Origin: JBOFSQ01 sp051651625
GTDB taxonomy: Bacteria > Planctomycetota > Planctomycetia > Pirellulales > Thermoguttaceae
DNA length: 64,000 bases
NCBI GenBank assembly: GCA_051651625.1
Contig: JBOFSQ010000103.1
Span: 62,001-126,000 of the forward strand
Direction of reading: 5' to 3'
In this document: positions 9,446 through 19,897 of the stretch, piece by piece
Layout of the letters: each line of letters starts with the position of its first letter
Position numbering within the stretch: the first letter of the stretch is position 1
The notes under the pieces: model-generated
What the model was told of the DNA's origin: nothing
What the model saw: only the letters and a program-made list of their open reading frames with translations
Database searches by the model: none
Program-made: the position numbers and the translations under genes

Positions 9446-11585
9446 TTGCAATTTCGTAGCAGTACAAAAAGTGGTCGTGGCGAACGAGGAGTTTTCCCGA
9501 CGCGATTACGAGGTGTGCCCAGTATTTTCCTTGGCCACCTTCGGGGAGCGTGAAGCGACCGCATTCGTGATACGCCGTTGGCGTCGCCTCGATCAGTGCG
9601 ACTTTTCCTTCGGTCTCGTCCATCGCGTAGAGCATACCATCGGCGGCAATGACCGTTCCCAAACCGATGCCGCGATCTTCCCACTTCACGTCGCCTGTTT
9701 TGATGTCGAGACAGACCCACGTTCCACCTTTGTAACGGTGCGACGACCCGTAGACGTGACCATCGACGGCAACAATGCTGCCGTGATTGTTGTCAAGCTT
9801 CGTCTGTCGCCAGAGCGACGTGATCTTGACTGCACCGGCGTCGTCGTTTAGTTGCAACAGTTCCGTGCCGCCATCGCCGTAACCTGACGCAATGACAACA
9901 AGACCATCGCCGAGATAACGCGGCGTGTTCGCTTTGACTTCACGGTCGTTACGATGCGTGTGCGTTGCAACAATCTTTCCGTCACGAACATTCACGAGAA
10001 TGAGGTGTCGCTCGGTCATCGTTGCAAAGAATCGTCGATCTCGCCAAGTGAAAACTGTTCCAGTTGCGTAAGATGACGACTCGACTGCGGTATTCCCAGA
10101 GTCGCTGTTCCCGTCACCGGGGCCGCTAATTGCGGGCGATTTCCAGACGAGTTCACCGGTGATTTTGTTGTACGCAACGACTGCGGATTCCGCGCCTCCC
10201 GGACACGCAAAGACAATTTCGCCATCGACAACAGGCGACTCGGCCATCCCCCAAAACGGTGCGGCGGCGTTAAAGTCTTTACCAAAATCTTGACGCCATA
10301 ACACCGCACGTTTCGTTAGGTCAACGCACACCAAAACACCATAACCAGTCGTCACATACGCACGGTCGCCGTCGATGGTTGGCGTGCTGCGTTCGCCTTC
10401 GTATTTGCGGGTGACGTTCCAGCCCGCAGCGATGTCGCACTGCCAAATCTCTTTCCCCGTAGACAGATCGAGACAGTAGAGAACGTCGCGCGCACTCGAT
10501 TCGTCCTCGGCGACGTTGCCAGCGATGTAAATCTTCCCCGCGACAACCGCAGGCGAACCGTAACCGCTCACCTTCGGAGTTTTGCCGATATTTTCAGCCG
10601 TCCAAAGAAGCCGTGGCGGCGTATTCCAGACGCGGAGAAGATTCGTTTCGTCGGCGATGTTGTCGCGGTTCGGACCGCCAAACTGCGGCCAGTTATCGCC
10701 ACTCGCCACAGACGGCTTCGCGCCAGCAACCTTCATTTCTAGCGAGTAGAGATGTGTGCGGGCGGTGATGAATAGAGTTTTGCGGTCAGGGCCGCCGAAG
10801 CAGACGTTCGCCGGAACTTCCGGGCATTCAATCGTCTCGATCAGTTTGCCGGTCGGGTCGAATACGAGAACTTTGTCGGTCGTGATGTAGACGTTCCCTC
10901 TTTCGTCGAGCGTCATTCCGTCGATGGCTGGTTCGGCGAAGAACTGTTTGCCGGTGAGTGTGGCGTCGTCATTGATGTCGTATCGCCAAACTTTGCGGGC
11001 CGCTTCGTCGGTGATGTAGAGCGTCTTGCCGTCGGGCGTACCGACGATGCCGTTCGGACGAACATAGTCGTCGGCGACTCGCTTCACGCTCTTCCGATCT
11101 GGTGAGATGTAGTAGACGTGTTCGCCGCCTTGAACAACTTTGTATTCGCGTCCGTAGACGGGGTCGGTGAAGTAAATACCGCCGCGGGGATCGATCCAGA
11201 GGTCGTTCGGTTTGTTGAACCGTTTTCCATCGAACTCACCCGCAATGACGCTCTTTTTGCCATCTGGCGTGTACGAAACGACGCAGCCGTTTCCGCCTTC
11301 GCACGCGATTACGTTACCATCTTTGTCAACGTAGAGACCGTTTGCGTGGAACGAGTCTTCGACGAACGTTGTAAGTTTTTTGTCGCCGACGTTCCAGTGA
11401 TAGATTTTCCGCTGCGGGTCATCGACGAAGTAGATGTCGCCGCGTGCATTGACCGCTGGGCCTTCGGTGAACGTGAAACCGTCAGCAACGGCGACGACTT
11501 CTGCACCGTCGCGCCGAACCGACTCCGCAAACGTAAGCCCAACGCCGAACAATGTCAACGCCAACACAAATGTAAACCGTTTCAT
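9441..11585 (-). CDS. Exported SMP-30/gluconolactonase-like and PQQ-propeller fusion
   Basis: The product has 714 residues. The ATG at 11585 is chosen over the in-frame TTG at 11594 because GAAAGG lies 9 bp before it and would touch the TTG. A signal peptide (MKRFTFVLALTLFGVGLTFA) leads into an SMP-30/gluconolactonase-like six-bladed propeller (about residues 25-290, motifs FTEGPAVN, KPNDLWIDP, RPNGIVG). A second, PQQ-type propeller (about 305-714) begins with DNWPQFGGPNRDNIADE, a signature of planctomycete exported PQQ-repeat proteins. A periplasmic role in sugar or aldonolactone turnover is suggested by family only. Its stop codon is supplied by a repeat element. Confidence 0.9.
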   Translation of the reverse strand: MKRFTFVLALTLFGVGLTFAESVRRDGAEVVAVADGFTFTEGPAVNARGDIYFVDDPQRKIYHWNVGDKKLTTFVEDSFHANGLYVDKDGNVIACEGGNGCVVSYTPDGKKSVIAGEFDGKRFNKPNDLWIDPRGGIYFTDPVYGREYKVVQGGEHVYYISPDRKSVKRVADDYVRPNGIVGTPDGKTLYITDEAARKVWRYDINDDATLTGKQFFAEPAIDGMTLDERGNVYITTDKVLVFDPTGKLIETIECPEVPANVCFGGPDRKTLFITARTHLYSLEMKVAGAKPSVASGDNWPQFGGPNRDNIADETNLLRVWNTPPRLLWTAENIGKTPKVSGYGSPAVVAGKIYIAGNVAEDESSARDVLYCLDLSTGKEIWQCDIAAGWNVTRKYEGERSTPTIDGDRAYVTTGYGVLVCVDLTKRAVLWRQDFGKDFNAAAPFWGMAESPVVDGEIVFACPGGAESAVVAYNKITGELVWKSPAISGPGDGNSDSGNTAVESSSYATGTVFTWRDRRFFATMTERHLILVNVRDGKIVATHTHRNDREVKANTPRYLGDGLVVIASGYGDGGTELLQLNDDAGAVKITSLWRQTKLDNNHGSIVAVDGHVYGSSHRYKGGTWVCLDIKTGDVKWEDRGIGLGTVIAADGMLYAMDETEGKVALIEATPTAYHECGRFTLPEGGQGKYWAHLVIASGKLLVRHDHFLYCYEIAR

Positions 11586-11728
11586 AGCAAACAACCTTTC
11601 TCGCTTGAACTACGCGAACTCCCCAAATCCACACATGGCGACGCATTCTAGTGCGGTCTGCGTCATGCGTCAACGGGCGACGCCAGTTTCCCTGTAGCGA
11701 TTTTGCCGATTGTGTCGATAGAGACGGC

Positions 11729-13468
11729 ATGACACTGTTCAATTCGCTCCACATTGCTGGCGGTTCGCTCAATGCAACGAGTCTTGGGATTCAAGTCGCT
11801 GGGCAGAATCTCACCAACGCCGGCACGCCGGGTTACGCCCGCGAAGTGCTCAACCTCACTTCCGCCGGAACACTCAAAACCTACGGCGGTACCGCCATCG
11901 GCGCGGGCGTTTCAATCAACGGCGTTTCGCAAATCATCGACAAGTTCGTCGAAGAACGGCTCCGCAACGCCGGAAGCGAACTCGCAAACTCGTCAACGCA
12001 ATCGCAGTATTACACGCTCCTAGAATCAACAATGAACGAGCTGACTAAGACCGACGTGAGTACGCTCCTAACGTCGTTCTTCAACTCGATCAGCAACGTA
12101 CAAAATCAACCGGAGAACTTAATCTTTCGCCAAATGGTCGGCGAATCCGGTATGCAAATCACCGACGCTCTCAACCGATTGAGTACGGCGATTGTGACAA
12201 TGGAAATGGACATCAACAAACGTGTCGTAACATCGTGCGATCAGATTAATTTGCTAACATCGCAGATTCAAAGACTCAACGAAGACATCGCCAAGGTCGA
12301 GTCGGGACAACACGGCGGCACCGAAGCTGTCGGCCTCCGCGACCAGCGTCAAGCCGCACTCACCTCGCTGTCGCAGCTTATCAATGTGCGAACATCCGAA
12401 GACCCGCAAACCGGAATGCTCACCGTCGCCTGCGGTGGAAGTATTCTCGTCGCGGGTGGCGTTCGCAACGAAGTGAAGCTGGCACAAGAAGACACCGATG
12501 CCGCTCCCGTCAGTGCAACGTTTCTCTACGTCGGCAACAACCGACTCGACGTGCGGAGCGGACAAGTCTACGGATTCTATCAAGCCCGCGACACCGTTCT
12601 GGCCGGTTTTCACGAAGAGATCGACTCGTTCGCGGCGTCGCTCGTTCAAGAGTTCAACAAGATTTACACCAGCGGACAAGGACTCGTCGGCTACACAAAT
12701 CTCACCAGCCAGCAAGCGGTGAGTGACCCGTCGATTCCGCTCAACGAAGTCGGACTCGTCCCAGCACCTACGAGCGGACAGTTCAAAATCCTCGTCACCG
12801 ATAGTCAAGGCATAACGACCGAACACACGCTCGACATCACGTTACGCGATCCGGTTGTGCGCGATCCGTTCTCACTCAAACCGGAACCGCTCCGCGACGG
12901 AACGACACTCACCGACCTCGCAGACGCGATCAACAGCATCGAAGGGATCGTCGCGCGAGTCGATTCACGCAATCGGCTCGTGATCGAATCGGAGTCTCCA
13001 AACCTCCAGTTTTCGTTCGCCGACGACAGCAGCGGTATACTCAGCGGACTCGGTCTCAACACGTTTTTCACGGGACGCGACGCTGGCACAATCAGCGTGA
13101 GCGACATCGTTTTGAAAGACCCAAACAAGTTCGCCGCCAGCCGTACCGGCCCCGGACAAGACACCGACATCGCCACTCGTCTCGCCGCAATGCCCGACAC
13201 AAAACTGCCGTCGCTTGGGCAGCGTTCGATCACCGATTGTTACAAGGCGATTGTGAGCGGCGTGAACCTCGCAGGCGGAACAACGAAGGCCGTCTTGAGT
13301 GCAGACTACGCCCACCAAGCCTCACTCACCGCGCAGCGCAACGCAATTTCCGGCGTAAACCTCGACGACGAAACAATCTCACTCCTCGCCTACCAGCGTT
13401 CGTATCAGGCGTCGGCAAAATACATTGGTGTCATCAACGCGATGCTTGAGGCGTTGATCAGTATGTAG
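11729..13468 (+). CDS. flgK: Flagellar hook-associated protein 1, FlgK
   Basis: The product has 579 residues. It starts MTLFNSLHIAGGSLNATSLG, the flagellar-rod N-terminal motif, and reads on through GQNLTNAGTPGYAREV. It ends with the FlgK C-terminal signature NLDDETISLLAYQRSYQASAKYI followed by NAMLEALISM. The terminal coiled coils form the D0/D1 core at the hook-filament junction; a mid-protein insert (about residues 350-460) resembles flagellin/hook IN-type domains. The gene is divergent from the SMP-30/PQQ gene across 143 bp. It is followed by flgL, as is normal, but a 240-bp palindromic element lies between them. Confidence 0.93.
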   Translation: MTLFNSLHIAGGSLNATSLGIQVAGQNLTNAGTPGYAREVLNLTSAGTLKTYGGTAIGAGVSINGVSQIIDKFVEERLRNAGSELANSSTQSQYYTLLESTMNELTKTDVSTLLTSFFNSISNVQNQPENLIFRQMVGESGMQITDALNRLSTAIVTMEMDINKRVVTSCDQINLLTSQIQRLNEDIAKVESGQHGGTEAVGLRDQRQAALTSLSQLINVRTSEDPQTGMLTVACGGSILVAGGVRNEVKLAQEDTDAAPVSATFLYVGNNRLDVRSGQVYGFYQARDTVLAGFHEEIDSFAASLVQEFNKIYTSGQGLVGYTNLTSQQAVSDPSIPLNEVGLVPAPTSGQFKILVTDSQGITTEHTLDITLRDPVVRDPFSLKPEPLRDGTTLTDLADAINSIEGIVARVDSRNRLVIESESPNLQFSFADDSSGILSGLGLNTFFTGRDAGTISVSDIVLKDPNKFAASRTGPGQDTDIATRLAAMPDTKLPSLGQRSITDCYKAIVSGVNLAGGTTKAVLSADYAHQASLTAQRNAISGVNLDDETISLLAYQRSYQASAKYIGVINAMLEALISM

Positions 13469-13553
13469 GGAACGAATTTATCCGTTCCACCACAGAATAG
13501 AAGCCGGAAAGGAGGCGGGAATCCAGAGCAACGCTTTGAGGATTGATTGCGTC

Positions 13554-13792
13554 TTTGCCCCGACGGGGCAGTATTTCAATAACCGGCGGTAAGTGCAGCC
13601 GCGATAGCGGCAAGCGCAACCGCCGGTAGCGACGCCAAAGAATCAGCGTCTGTAAGACGCCACCTTGCAAACCAATAACTGATCTTTTGGTAGCGTCCCG
13701 TTGGGACGCACAGTTTCGTTTTTCGCGTACCGGCGGTTGCGCGGAATACCGCTTACCGCCGGTTATTGAGATTGCTGCCCCGTCGGGGCAAA
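13554..13792. repeat. Nested-palindrome element I, copy B (complete)
   Basis: The complete element has a symmetric plan. TGCCCCGACGGGGCA (13556-13570) pairs with TGCCCCGTCGGGGCA (13776-13790); TCAATAACCGGCGGTAAG (13576-13593) with its complement (13752-13769); GCGCAACCGCCGGTA (13614-13628) with 13728-13742. The centre has two small hairpins, GCGTC-TGTAA-GACGC and GCGTCCC-GTT-GGGACGC. The gap between flgK and flgL (13469-13895) holds only this element and a CCGTGAACAGTTAC box. Confidence 0.9.
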
Positions 13793-13895
13793 AAACACGC
13801 CGCGTTCACGACAAATTGTAAAACAAACCGTGAACAGTTACCCAGATGTTATTACGCGGGAACATTCACACAAGTTCATTTCCAGAGTCCCCACC

Positions 13896-16800
13896 ATGTC
13901 AATCGTCCCACTTGGTTTTGGTCGTGTTAGTGTCCCGATGCAGTTTACGCGGGCGACTTCGTCGCTTCAGTATCAGAACTCGGCGATGGCAAAGTACGAG
14001 CAGCAGCTCACGACGAACCTGCGTTACCAGTACGGCAGCGACGCCCCGTTCGACGCCGCGACGACTCTCTCCGTGCAAATGCAGATGGAGCGGAAGGAGC
14101 AAAACGTCAAGAACACGTCGTCGGCACTGTCGTTTTTGTCGGCTACGGAGTCGTCGGTTTCGCAGATCAACAAGTTACTCTCCGATGCTCGCGGTGCCGC
14201 ACTCGACGCGGTTAACACCACCACCAGCAACGCCCAGCGCGTCTCGCTGGCAATGACGGTACAGCAGACTCTCGCACAAGTCTTCAACCTCGGAAACTCA
14301 AAACACAACGACCGGTATCTCTTCTCCGGCGCGACGACCAGTCAAATCCCGTTCGTCTGGGGAAGCGATTCGTACACAATAGATTATCTCGGCAGCCAAA
14401 CCGAACTCTTCACTTGGTCAAACGTCGATCTCCTCGCGCAATCGACCGTGAACGGTAACGACATTTTCGGCGCGATTTCCGACCCAGTTCGCGGCGACAG
14501 CGATCTCAATCCGTCGCTGCGATACGATATACCGCTTTCAGAACTCAACGGCGGCGACGGTGTAACTCTCGGCAGTATTCGGCTCACGTTTACACGCAAC
14601 GGGATCGGCACCGCCACGGATGTTAACCTCGCTGGTTGTGTTACGGTGCGCGACGTGTGCGACCGCATCACAAAAGCGTCGCCGCCCGGACTGTCAATCC
14701 GCGTCGAACGCACCAACAGCGGACTCGCAATCACAATCCCCGACGACGCCGCAGCGACGCTAACAATCAGCGAAGTCGGGCGCGAGACTGTCGCCAAGCA
14801 ACTCGGTATCGCCACGACAACGCCGATCCGCCCCGGCGAAACATTCATCGGCAAAGACCTAAACCCAATCGTCTCGCCGCAAACACCACTCGCCGACCTC
14901 TTCGGTTCGCGTGCTATCGCGTCGCTAAAGTTCGCGGGCGACAACAACGACATCGTAATCGAAGCGAATTCAAACGGTGCGTCGTTCAACGGCACAACGC
15001 TGGCCCTCGTCGGTGACCGCAACGTCCCGCCGGGGCACGAGCAGGTTTCGTACAACGCCGCCACCGGACAAATCACGCTCGTTATGCACCCCGACCACAC
15101 GTCGGCCAACGATATGGTGGCGGCGATAAACCGCGCATCAGAAGACGGAACAATCCCGTCAATCACCGCGCGACTCGACCCGCTCGACCAGCAGCGACGC
15201 AACGACCAGCAACCCGGCACCGGACTCGTCCCGATCCTTCCCGGTACGCCAATCGTCGTCGGAAAAATGCAGTACGGTTCGGGCGAACCGTTCGATCAGA
15301 AATCGGGGATGCAGATCGTCAACGGCGGCAAGACGCACACGCTCGACTTCTCGAAATGTACGTCGGTCGGCGATTTTCTTTCGGTACTCAACGACCCGCA
15401 GTACGGACTTTTCGCGTCGATTAATCCATCGGGAACTGGAGTAAACATTCAGAGTCGCGTCAGTGGTGCCGACTTCACCATCGGCGAAAACGGCGGTACG
15501 ACCGCGACGCAACTCGGCGTTCGCACGCTCGTCGGTTCGACGGTGCTTTCGGATTTAGATTTCGGTCGCGGTGTCCACGACTACGAAGGTCCGGGGACGA
15601 ACGCGTCGGTAGTTTACACGTCGCAGATCGCAAACACTGCGATGCGACTCACCGCGCGTGAAGAAGGTGTTGCGTGGAACGACGTTGCGATAGAGTTTGT
15701 TACAACGAACGACCCGGACGGTCGCGTTTTGGTGACGTGGGACGAAGCGAGCAAGCGCATCACCGTTGCGATCAATCCGGGCGTGACGAAGGCGTGCGAT
15801 GTTGTTGCGGCGTTCAACGAGCAGCCGGGGCCGCGCGAGTTTTTCACACTCGCACTCGACGACACAAACGGCGTCAACACGGGGCAGGGCGTCATTGATC
15901 TTGGGAACAAGCTCACCAGCGGCGGCAGCGACGGCGGCGTAGACTTCACGATCACACGCAACGACGGAACGAAACTCGACATCAACATTCTCGGTGCAAA
16001 AACAATCGACGACGTTCTTGCGATCATCAACAACAATCCCAAAAACGGTGACGGACTTTTGGTCGCGCAGCTTTCGGAGTTTGGTAACGGCATTGAACTT
16101 GTTGACAAAAGTCTCGGCGGTTTTGCAACGCGAGTCGATCGCGCACTGCTTTCGACGGTGGCATACGAACTTGGACTCGTCCCTTGGGGCGAGGAGTATC
16201 AAACCAAAACGACGAGTGGTGCGGTGGCGAGTGCGATGTTTGCTGGTGCGAATGTCAACACTGCGATTTATGCGTCGGCGTCGTCGGTTAGCAGTTTGCC
16301 GAACGGGATTAGGATTGAGTACGTCGATATGAATGCGGCTGGTGGTACTGGTCAACCGTCGTTTGCGTGGGACGCCGCGCAGCGTGTGATGCGTTTTGAA
16401 ATTGATTCCGGTACGACAACTGCGCGCGATGTTCTCGCGCTTTACGAAGCGGAAGCGACGCCGCAACTCAAGTCGCTGTTTCGGTTTCAAAACGGCAGCA
16501 ATCCAGACGGCACGACGAGCGACGGAAGCGGCGTCGTTTCGCTTGGGATGTGGCAACTTGCTGGCGGGGGCGACGCCAAACTCACCGGCACCGATCCGAA
16601 CCCGCTTGAAACGGAATCGCTCTACACTGCACTCGTCCGTTTGCAACGCGGGATGGAGCGTAACGACATCCGCGAGATCGAACGTGCGACGCAGATGCTC
16701 GACGCGAGAATGAGTCAGCTAACGAACGTCCGTGCAGAAGTTGGCGTGCGTCAACAGGCACTCGACACGAACACGACTCGTATCGAAGACGAGTCGATTC

Positions 16801-16943
16801 AGCTCCAAGAGACGCTCAAAAACGCTCACGAAATTAACTTCGCCGACACGTCGATGGAGTACCTCGCGCAGCAAACAATGTATCAAGCCGCACTCACCGT
16901 CACGGGACGCATCTTCCAAATGTCGCTGATGAATTATCTGTGA
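13896..16943 (+). CDS. flgL: Flagellar hook-associated protein 3, FlgL (oversized)
   Basis: The product has 1015 residues, about three times the length of enterobacterial FlgL. The start chosen is the ATG at 13896 (MSIVPLGFGRVSVPMQ); the in-frame GTG at 13830 lies in a repeat box. Flagellin-like N- and C-terminal helices are recognisable: MQFTRATSSLQYQNSAMAKY through the first 150 residues, and from about 925 RLQRGMERNDIREIERATQM to AALTVTGRIFQMSLMNYL. The middle 700 residues contain repeated beta-rich units (for example DNNDIVIEANSNG, ARPTAREEG-like segments around 15650, and DFTITRNDGTKLDI) resembling hook-IN and flagellin hypervariable domains that decorate the surface. It forms the hook-filament junction with FlgK. 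Confidence 0.88.
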   Translation: MSIVPLGFGRVSVPMQFTRATSSLQYQNSAMAKYEQQLTTNLRYQYGSDAPFDAATTLSVQMQMERKEQNVKNTSSALSFLSATESSVSQINKLLSDARGAALDAVNTTTSNAQRVSLAMTVQQTLAQVFNLGNSKHNDRYLFSGATTSQIPFVWGSDSYTIDYLGSQTELFTWSNVDLLAQSTVNGNDIFGAISDPVRGDSDLNPSLRYDIPLSELNGGDGVTLGSIRLTFTRNGIGTATDVNLAGCVTVRDVCDRITKASPPGLSIRVERTNSGLAITIPDDAAATLTISEVGRETVAKQLGIATTTPIRPGETFIGKDLNPIVSPQTPLADLFGSRAIASLKFAGDNNDIVIEANSNGASFNGTTLALVGDRNVPPGHEQVSYNAATGQITLVMHPDHTSANDMVAAINRASEDGTIPSITARLDPLDQQRRNDQQPGTGLVPILPGTPIVVGKMQYGSGEPFDQKSGMQIVNGGKTHTLDFSKCTSVGDFLSVLNDPQYGLFASINPSGTGVNIQSRVSGADFTIGENGGTTATQLGVRTLVGSTVLSDLDFGRGVHDYEGPGTNASVVYTSQIANTAMRLTAREEGVAWNDVAIEFVTTNDPDGRVLVTWDEASKRITVAINPGVTKACDVVAAFNEQPGPREFFTLALDDTNGVNTGQGVIDLGNKLTSGGSDGGVDFTITRNDGTKLDINILGAKTIDDVLAIINNNPKNGDGLLVAQLSEFGNGIELVDKSLGGFATRVDRALLSTVAYELGLVPWGEEYQTKTTSGAVASAMFAGANVNTAIYASASSVSSLPNGIRIEYVDMNAAGGTGQPSFAWDAAQRVMRFEIDSGTTTARDVLALYEAEATPQLKSLFRFQNGSNPDGTTSDGSGVVSLGMWQLAGGGDAKLTGTDPNPLETESLYTALVRLQRGMERNDIREIERATQMLDARMSQLTNVRAEVGVRQQALDTNTTRIEDESIQLQETLKNAHEINFADTSMEYLAQQTMYQAALTVTGRIFQMSLMNYL

Positions 16944-16958
16944 GACCCGTTACGGGTC
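16944..16958. terminator. Short hairpin after flgL
   Basis: GACCCG-TTA-CGGGTC begins directly after the stop codon. No T run follows, so termination is only possible. The rest of 16959-17167 shows a CCGTGAACGGATAC box and no gene. Confidence 0.4.
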
Positions 16959-17167
16959 GATTTGCAGGCTTCGCCCTCCACAAGACCGCGGCCTCGATGG
17001 GCCGCTACCGTTTTGGTACGGAAAATTCAAACCGTCTTGAGTAGAACTTGTGTGTGGCCGTGAACGGATACCTGTCGTCTACGTTGACAGGATGCCACAC
17101 AGCGGGATAATGGCGGCCTACATTTCTTGCCAACGCACGACACGTCTCACACATCACACACGCTCTT

Positions 17168-19171
17168 ATGGAAGTCATTCTCACCGCCCAACAACTGCGG
17201 CGACACTTTGCTGCCGATCCCGTTCTCGTTGACACATCGTTTCAGATTCGCGCTGGCGACAAGATCGGTCTGGTCGGCCCGAACGGCTGCGGAAAAACGA
17301 CGCTCATGAACATCCTCGCGTCGCGCGAGGAGTCGGAGAAGGGGTCGATTGAAAAGGCGTCGGACATTTCAATCGGTTATCTCGAACAGCACCCCGAAGT
17401 CGTCGCCGGACGCACAATTCTCGACGAAGCAAAACTCGCACTCGCGCCGCTGATCGCAATGCAGCACGAGGCCGAAGAAATCGCACACAAACTCGCCGTC
17501 GTCACCGACGAACTCGATCACCGCCGCCTCGCCGCGCGATACGACCACATCCACGAATCGCTGCTCCGTCACGATGCGTACCACCTCGACCACCGCATCG
17601 AACGCATCCTCCACGGACTCGGTTTCCGCGACGAAGACCTCAAACAAGAAGTCGCGTCGCTCTCCGGCGGCGAACTCAATCGCTTGAGTCTCGCAAAATT
17701 GCTACTCGCCGAACCCGACATCATGCTACTCGACGAACCGTCGAACCATCTCGATCTCGTCGCCACCGAATGGCTCGAAGATTTTTTGAAAAACACTTCA
17801 GCGGCGGTGCTGCTGGTGAGTCACGACCGATATTTTCTCGACCGCGTAACGCAACGAGTTTTCGAGCTTTACTTCGGAACGATTGATGAGTTCATGGGGA
17901 ACTTTTCTGCGTACACTCGCCAAAAAGAAGAACGGCTTCTCGTGCAGACACGCACCTACGAAAAGTGGGTCGAAGAAGTCGAAAAGACCAAAGACTTTAT
18001 CCGCCGTAACCACTACGGAATGAAGGCGGCGCAGGCCGAAGACCGCCGCAAAAAACTGGAGCGGCTCGAAGAAGAACCGGCGTCGCTGCCGCGAAAAATC
18101 GACACGCCACCGATGCGTTTTCCAAAGGCGTCGCGGACGGGCGACATCGTATTTCGCATCAAAGATTTGTCGAAAGGTTACGGCACGCTGCTCTTTCACA
18201 ACCTAACTCTCGACATCGAACGCGGTCAACGCTGGGCAATTCTCGGCCCGAACGGTTGCGGAAAAACAACGCTGCTGAAGTGTCTACTCGGACTGCTCGA
18301 ACCCGATTCCGGCACCATCGAACACGGACAAGGAATTAAGATTGGTTATTTTGACCAGCAGCTTCACTGTCTCGATTCGGGTATGCGTGTTGTCGATGCG
18401 ATTCGTCCTCCGAACCGGATTTTTGAGGAGCCGCAGCGTCGGGCTTTGCTCGGTTCGTTCGGACTTACCGGCGACCAGCAGCTTCAGCCGGTCGGCAGTT
18501 TGAGCGGTGGTGAACGGTGCCGTGCCGCACTTGCAAAGTTGTCGGCGGAAGAAGCGAACGTACTCATTCTCGACGAACCGACAAACCACCTCGACCTCTG
18601 GGCACGCGCCGCACTCGAACGCGCCGCACGCGACTTCGACGGCACCGTTATCTTCATCAGTCACGACCGGTTCTTCGTCGATCAAGTGGCCGACCACCTT
18701 CTCATTATTCAGCCCGATGCGACGTTCCGAGTTCTCGAAGGGAACTATCAAACGTTTCGGATGATGGTGAGTCGCGGTCTCATTGCCGACCCGTTTTCCA
18801 CGAGCAATTTTTCGGCAACGCCTGCGAAGACGCCGCAAACTGCGAAACCGACGCAACAGCCGACGCCTACGAAGAAGGAGTCGGCGAAGAAAGATTCTTC
18901 GCGCGACGCCTCACAGGCGAAGCCGCGCGACGCAAAGAAAAAAGTTCCGGTTCCGAAGTCGCCGCGAAAGTTTGCGTATCGCAAGGTGAGCGACATTGAG
19001 GAAGAAGTTTTCGCGCGCGAGACGCGGGTGATGTCACTCAACGAAGACTTGCTCGCACCGCACGTCGTCCGCGACGGCGAGAAGATGCGTGCGATTCAGA
19101 TTGAACTCGACGAAGAAAACGCCAAACTCCAAGAACTCTACGCACACTGGGAAGAGGCAACGGCTAGGTGA
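17168..19171 (+). CDS. ABC-F family ATPase (Uup/EttA-like ribosome-associated)
   Basis: The product has 667 residues with two ABC ATPase domains and no membrane segments. Walker A GPNGCGKTT appears in both halves (about residues 37 and 360), with signature motifs SLSGGELNRLSLAKLL and SLSGGERCRAALAKLS and Walker B LLDEPSNHLD and ILDEPTNHLD. The linker between the domains is rich in Lys/Glu (about 245-315) and matches the ABC-F P-site interaction region. A Lys/Ala/Pro-rich linker and C-terminal coiled coil (about 540-667) resemble the Uup DNA/ribosome-binding tail. ABC-F proteins act on translating ribosomes. It is a single gene followed by a GNAT gene 108 bp downstream. Confidence 0.92.
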   Translation: MEVILTAQQLRRHFAADPVLVDTSFQIRAGDKIGLVGPNGCGKTTLMNILASREESEKGSIEKASDISIGYLEQHPEVVAGRTILDEAKLALAPLIAMQHEAEEIAHKLAVVTDELDHRRLAARYDHIHESLLRHDAYHLDHRIERILHGLGFRDEDLKQEVASLSGGELNRLSLAKLLLAEPDIMLLDEPSNHLDLVATEWLEDFLKNTSAAVLLVSHDRYFLDRVTQRVFELYFGTIDEFMGNFSAYTRQKEERLLVQTRTYEKWVEEVEKTKDFIRRNHYGMKAAQAEDRRKKLERLEEEPASLPRKIDTPPMRFPKASRTGDIVFRIKDLSKGYGTLLFHNLTLDIERGQRWAILGPNGCGKTTLLKCLLGLLEPDSGTIEHGQGIKIGYFDQQLHCLDSGMRVVDAIRPPNRIFEEPQRRALLGSFGLTGDQQLQPVGSLSGGERCRAALAKLSAEEANVLILDEPTNHLDLWARAALERAARDFDGTVIFISHDRFFVDQVADHLLIIQPDATFRVLEGNYQTFRMMVSRGLIADPFSTSNFSATPAKTPQTAKPTQQPTPTKKESAKKDSSRDASQAKPRDAKKKVPVPKSPRKFAYRKVSDIEEEVFARETRVMSLNEDLLAPHVVRDGEKMRAIQIELDEENAKLQELYAHWEEATAR

Positions 19172-19279
19172 GTGGTTGGTGGCCAGTAATCAGAACGGGA
19201 AGCGTAAACGAGTGAAGCGTGTTCTCCCGCTGTCCATCGTGTCCATTCCGTCCATCGCGTTCACTCCGTTCACCGGACA

Positions 19280-19897
19280 ATGACACATCACTATTCGGCC
19301 ACTTGGAAAACTTCGCCACCGATTTCGCCGCCAGAAGTGATTCGGGTTACGCGGTATCAGATGGTTTGTGATTTGAAGGGCGACTCGCTGCCGGTGGTCG
19401 ATATGCCTGCGGGGTTTCGTCCCCTCCGGTGGTCGCCGCGTCTGCGTGATTTGCACGCACGAGTTCAGTACCTCGGTTTCCGCGACGAAGACGACGCGAA
19501 CCTTTTCCCATCATTTCAGAGTAACGAACGGTGCATTCGTCTCATCGACTCACTCGCATCGAGTTCACACTTCGACCCAGCCGCGACGCTTCTTGTCGTG
19601 AAGCGATCTGGTTCAGCGTCAACAAATGCGCCGCAGTGGCGTGCGGTGGCGACGATTCAAGTTATGCGTTACACATCTGACATGGCGTCGATAGTCAACA
19701 TCACTGTTCTTCCAGAGTTTCGTCGGAGCGGGATCGGCGCGGCTTTACTTTCGGCGTCGCTGCGGCAGCTTGCTGGAGACGCCGTGCGAAGTGTCGCGCT
19801 TGAAGTCACCGCCACAAACTCCGCCGCACTCCACCTCTACACACAATTCGGATTCCGAATCGACGCCACAATCTACAAAGAAGTTGCGGTGGTGTGA
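19280..19897 (+). CDS. GNAT-family N-acetyltransferase
   Basis: The product has 205 residues. The C-terminal half has the GNAT core: a beta4 segment SIVNITVLPEFRRSGIGAALL containing the acetyl-CoA pyrophosphate loop R-R-S-G-I-G, then LEVTATNSAALHLYTQFGFR, the RimI-like motif B. The N-terminal 90 residues are less typical. RimI-like members acetylate protein N-termini or small amines; the substrate here is unknown. The 108 bp upstream contain a degenerate GTCCATCG-type tandem repeat and one CGAAGCGTAA motif, and no obvious promoter. Confidence 0.85.
   Translation: MTHHYSATWKTSPPISPPEVIRVTRYQMVCDLKGDSLPVVDMPAGFRPLRWSPRLRDLHARVQYLGFRDEDDANLFPSFQSNERCIRLIDSLASSSHFDPAATLLVVKRSGSASTNAPQWRAVATIQVMRYTSDMASIVNITVLPEFRRSGIGAALLSASLRQLAGDAVRSVALEVTATNSAALHLYTQFGFRIDATIYKEVAVV

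Noticed and set aside
15555..16646. 363-codon antisense frame in flgL
   Set aside because: Arg/Val-rich shadow of the flgL reading frame with no known motif.
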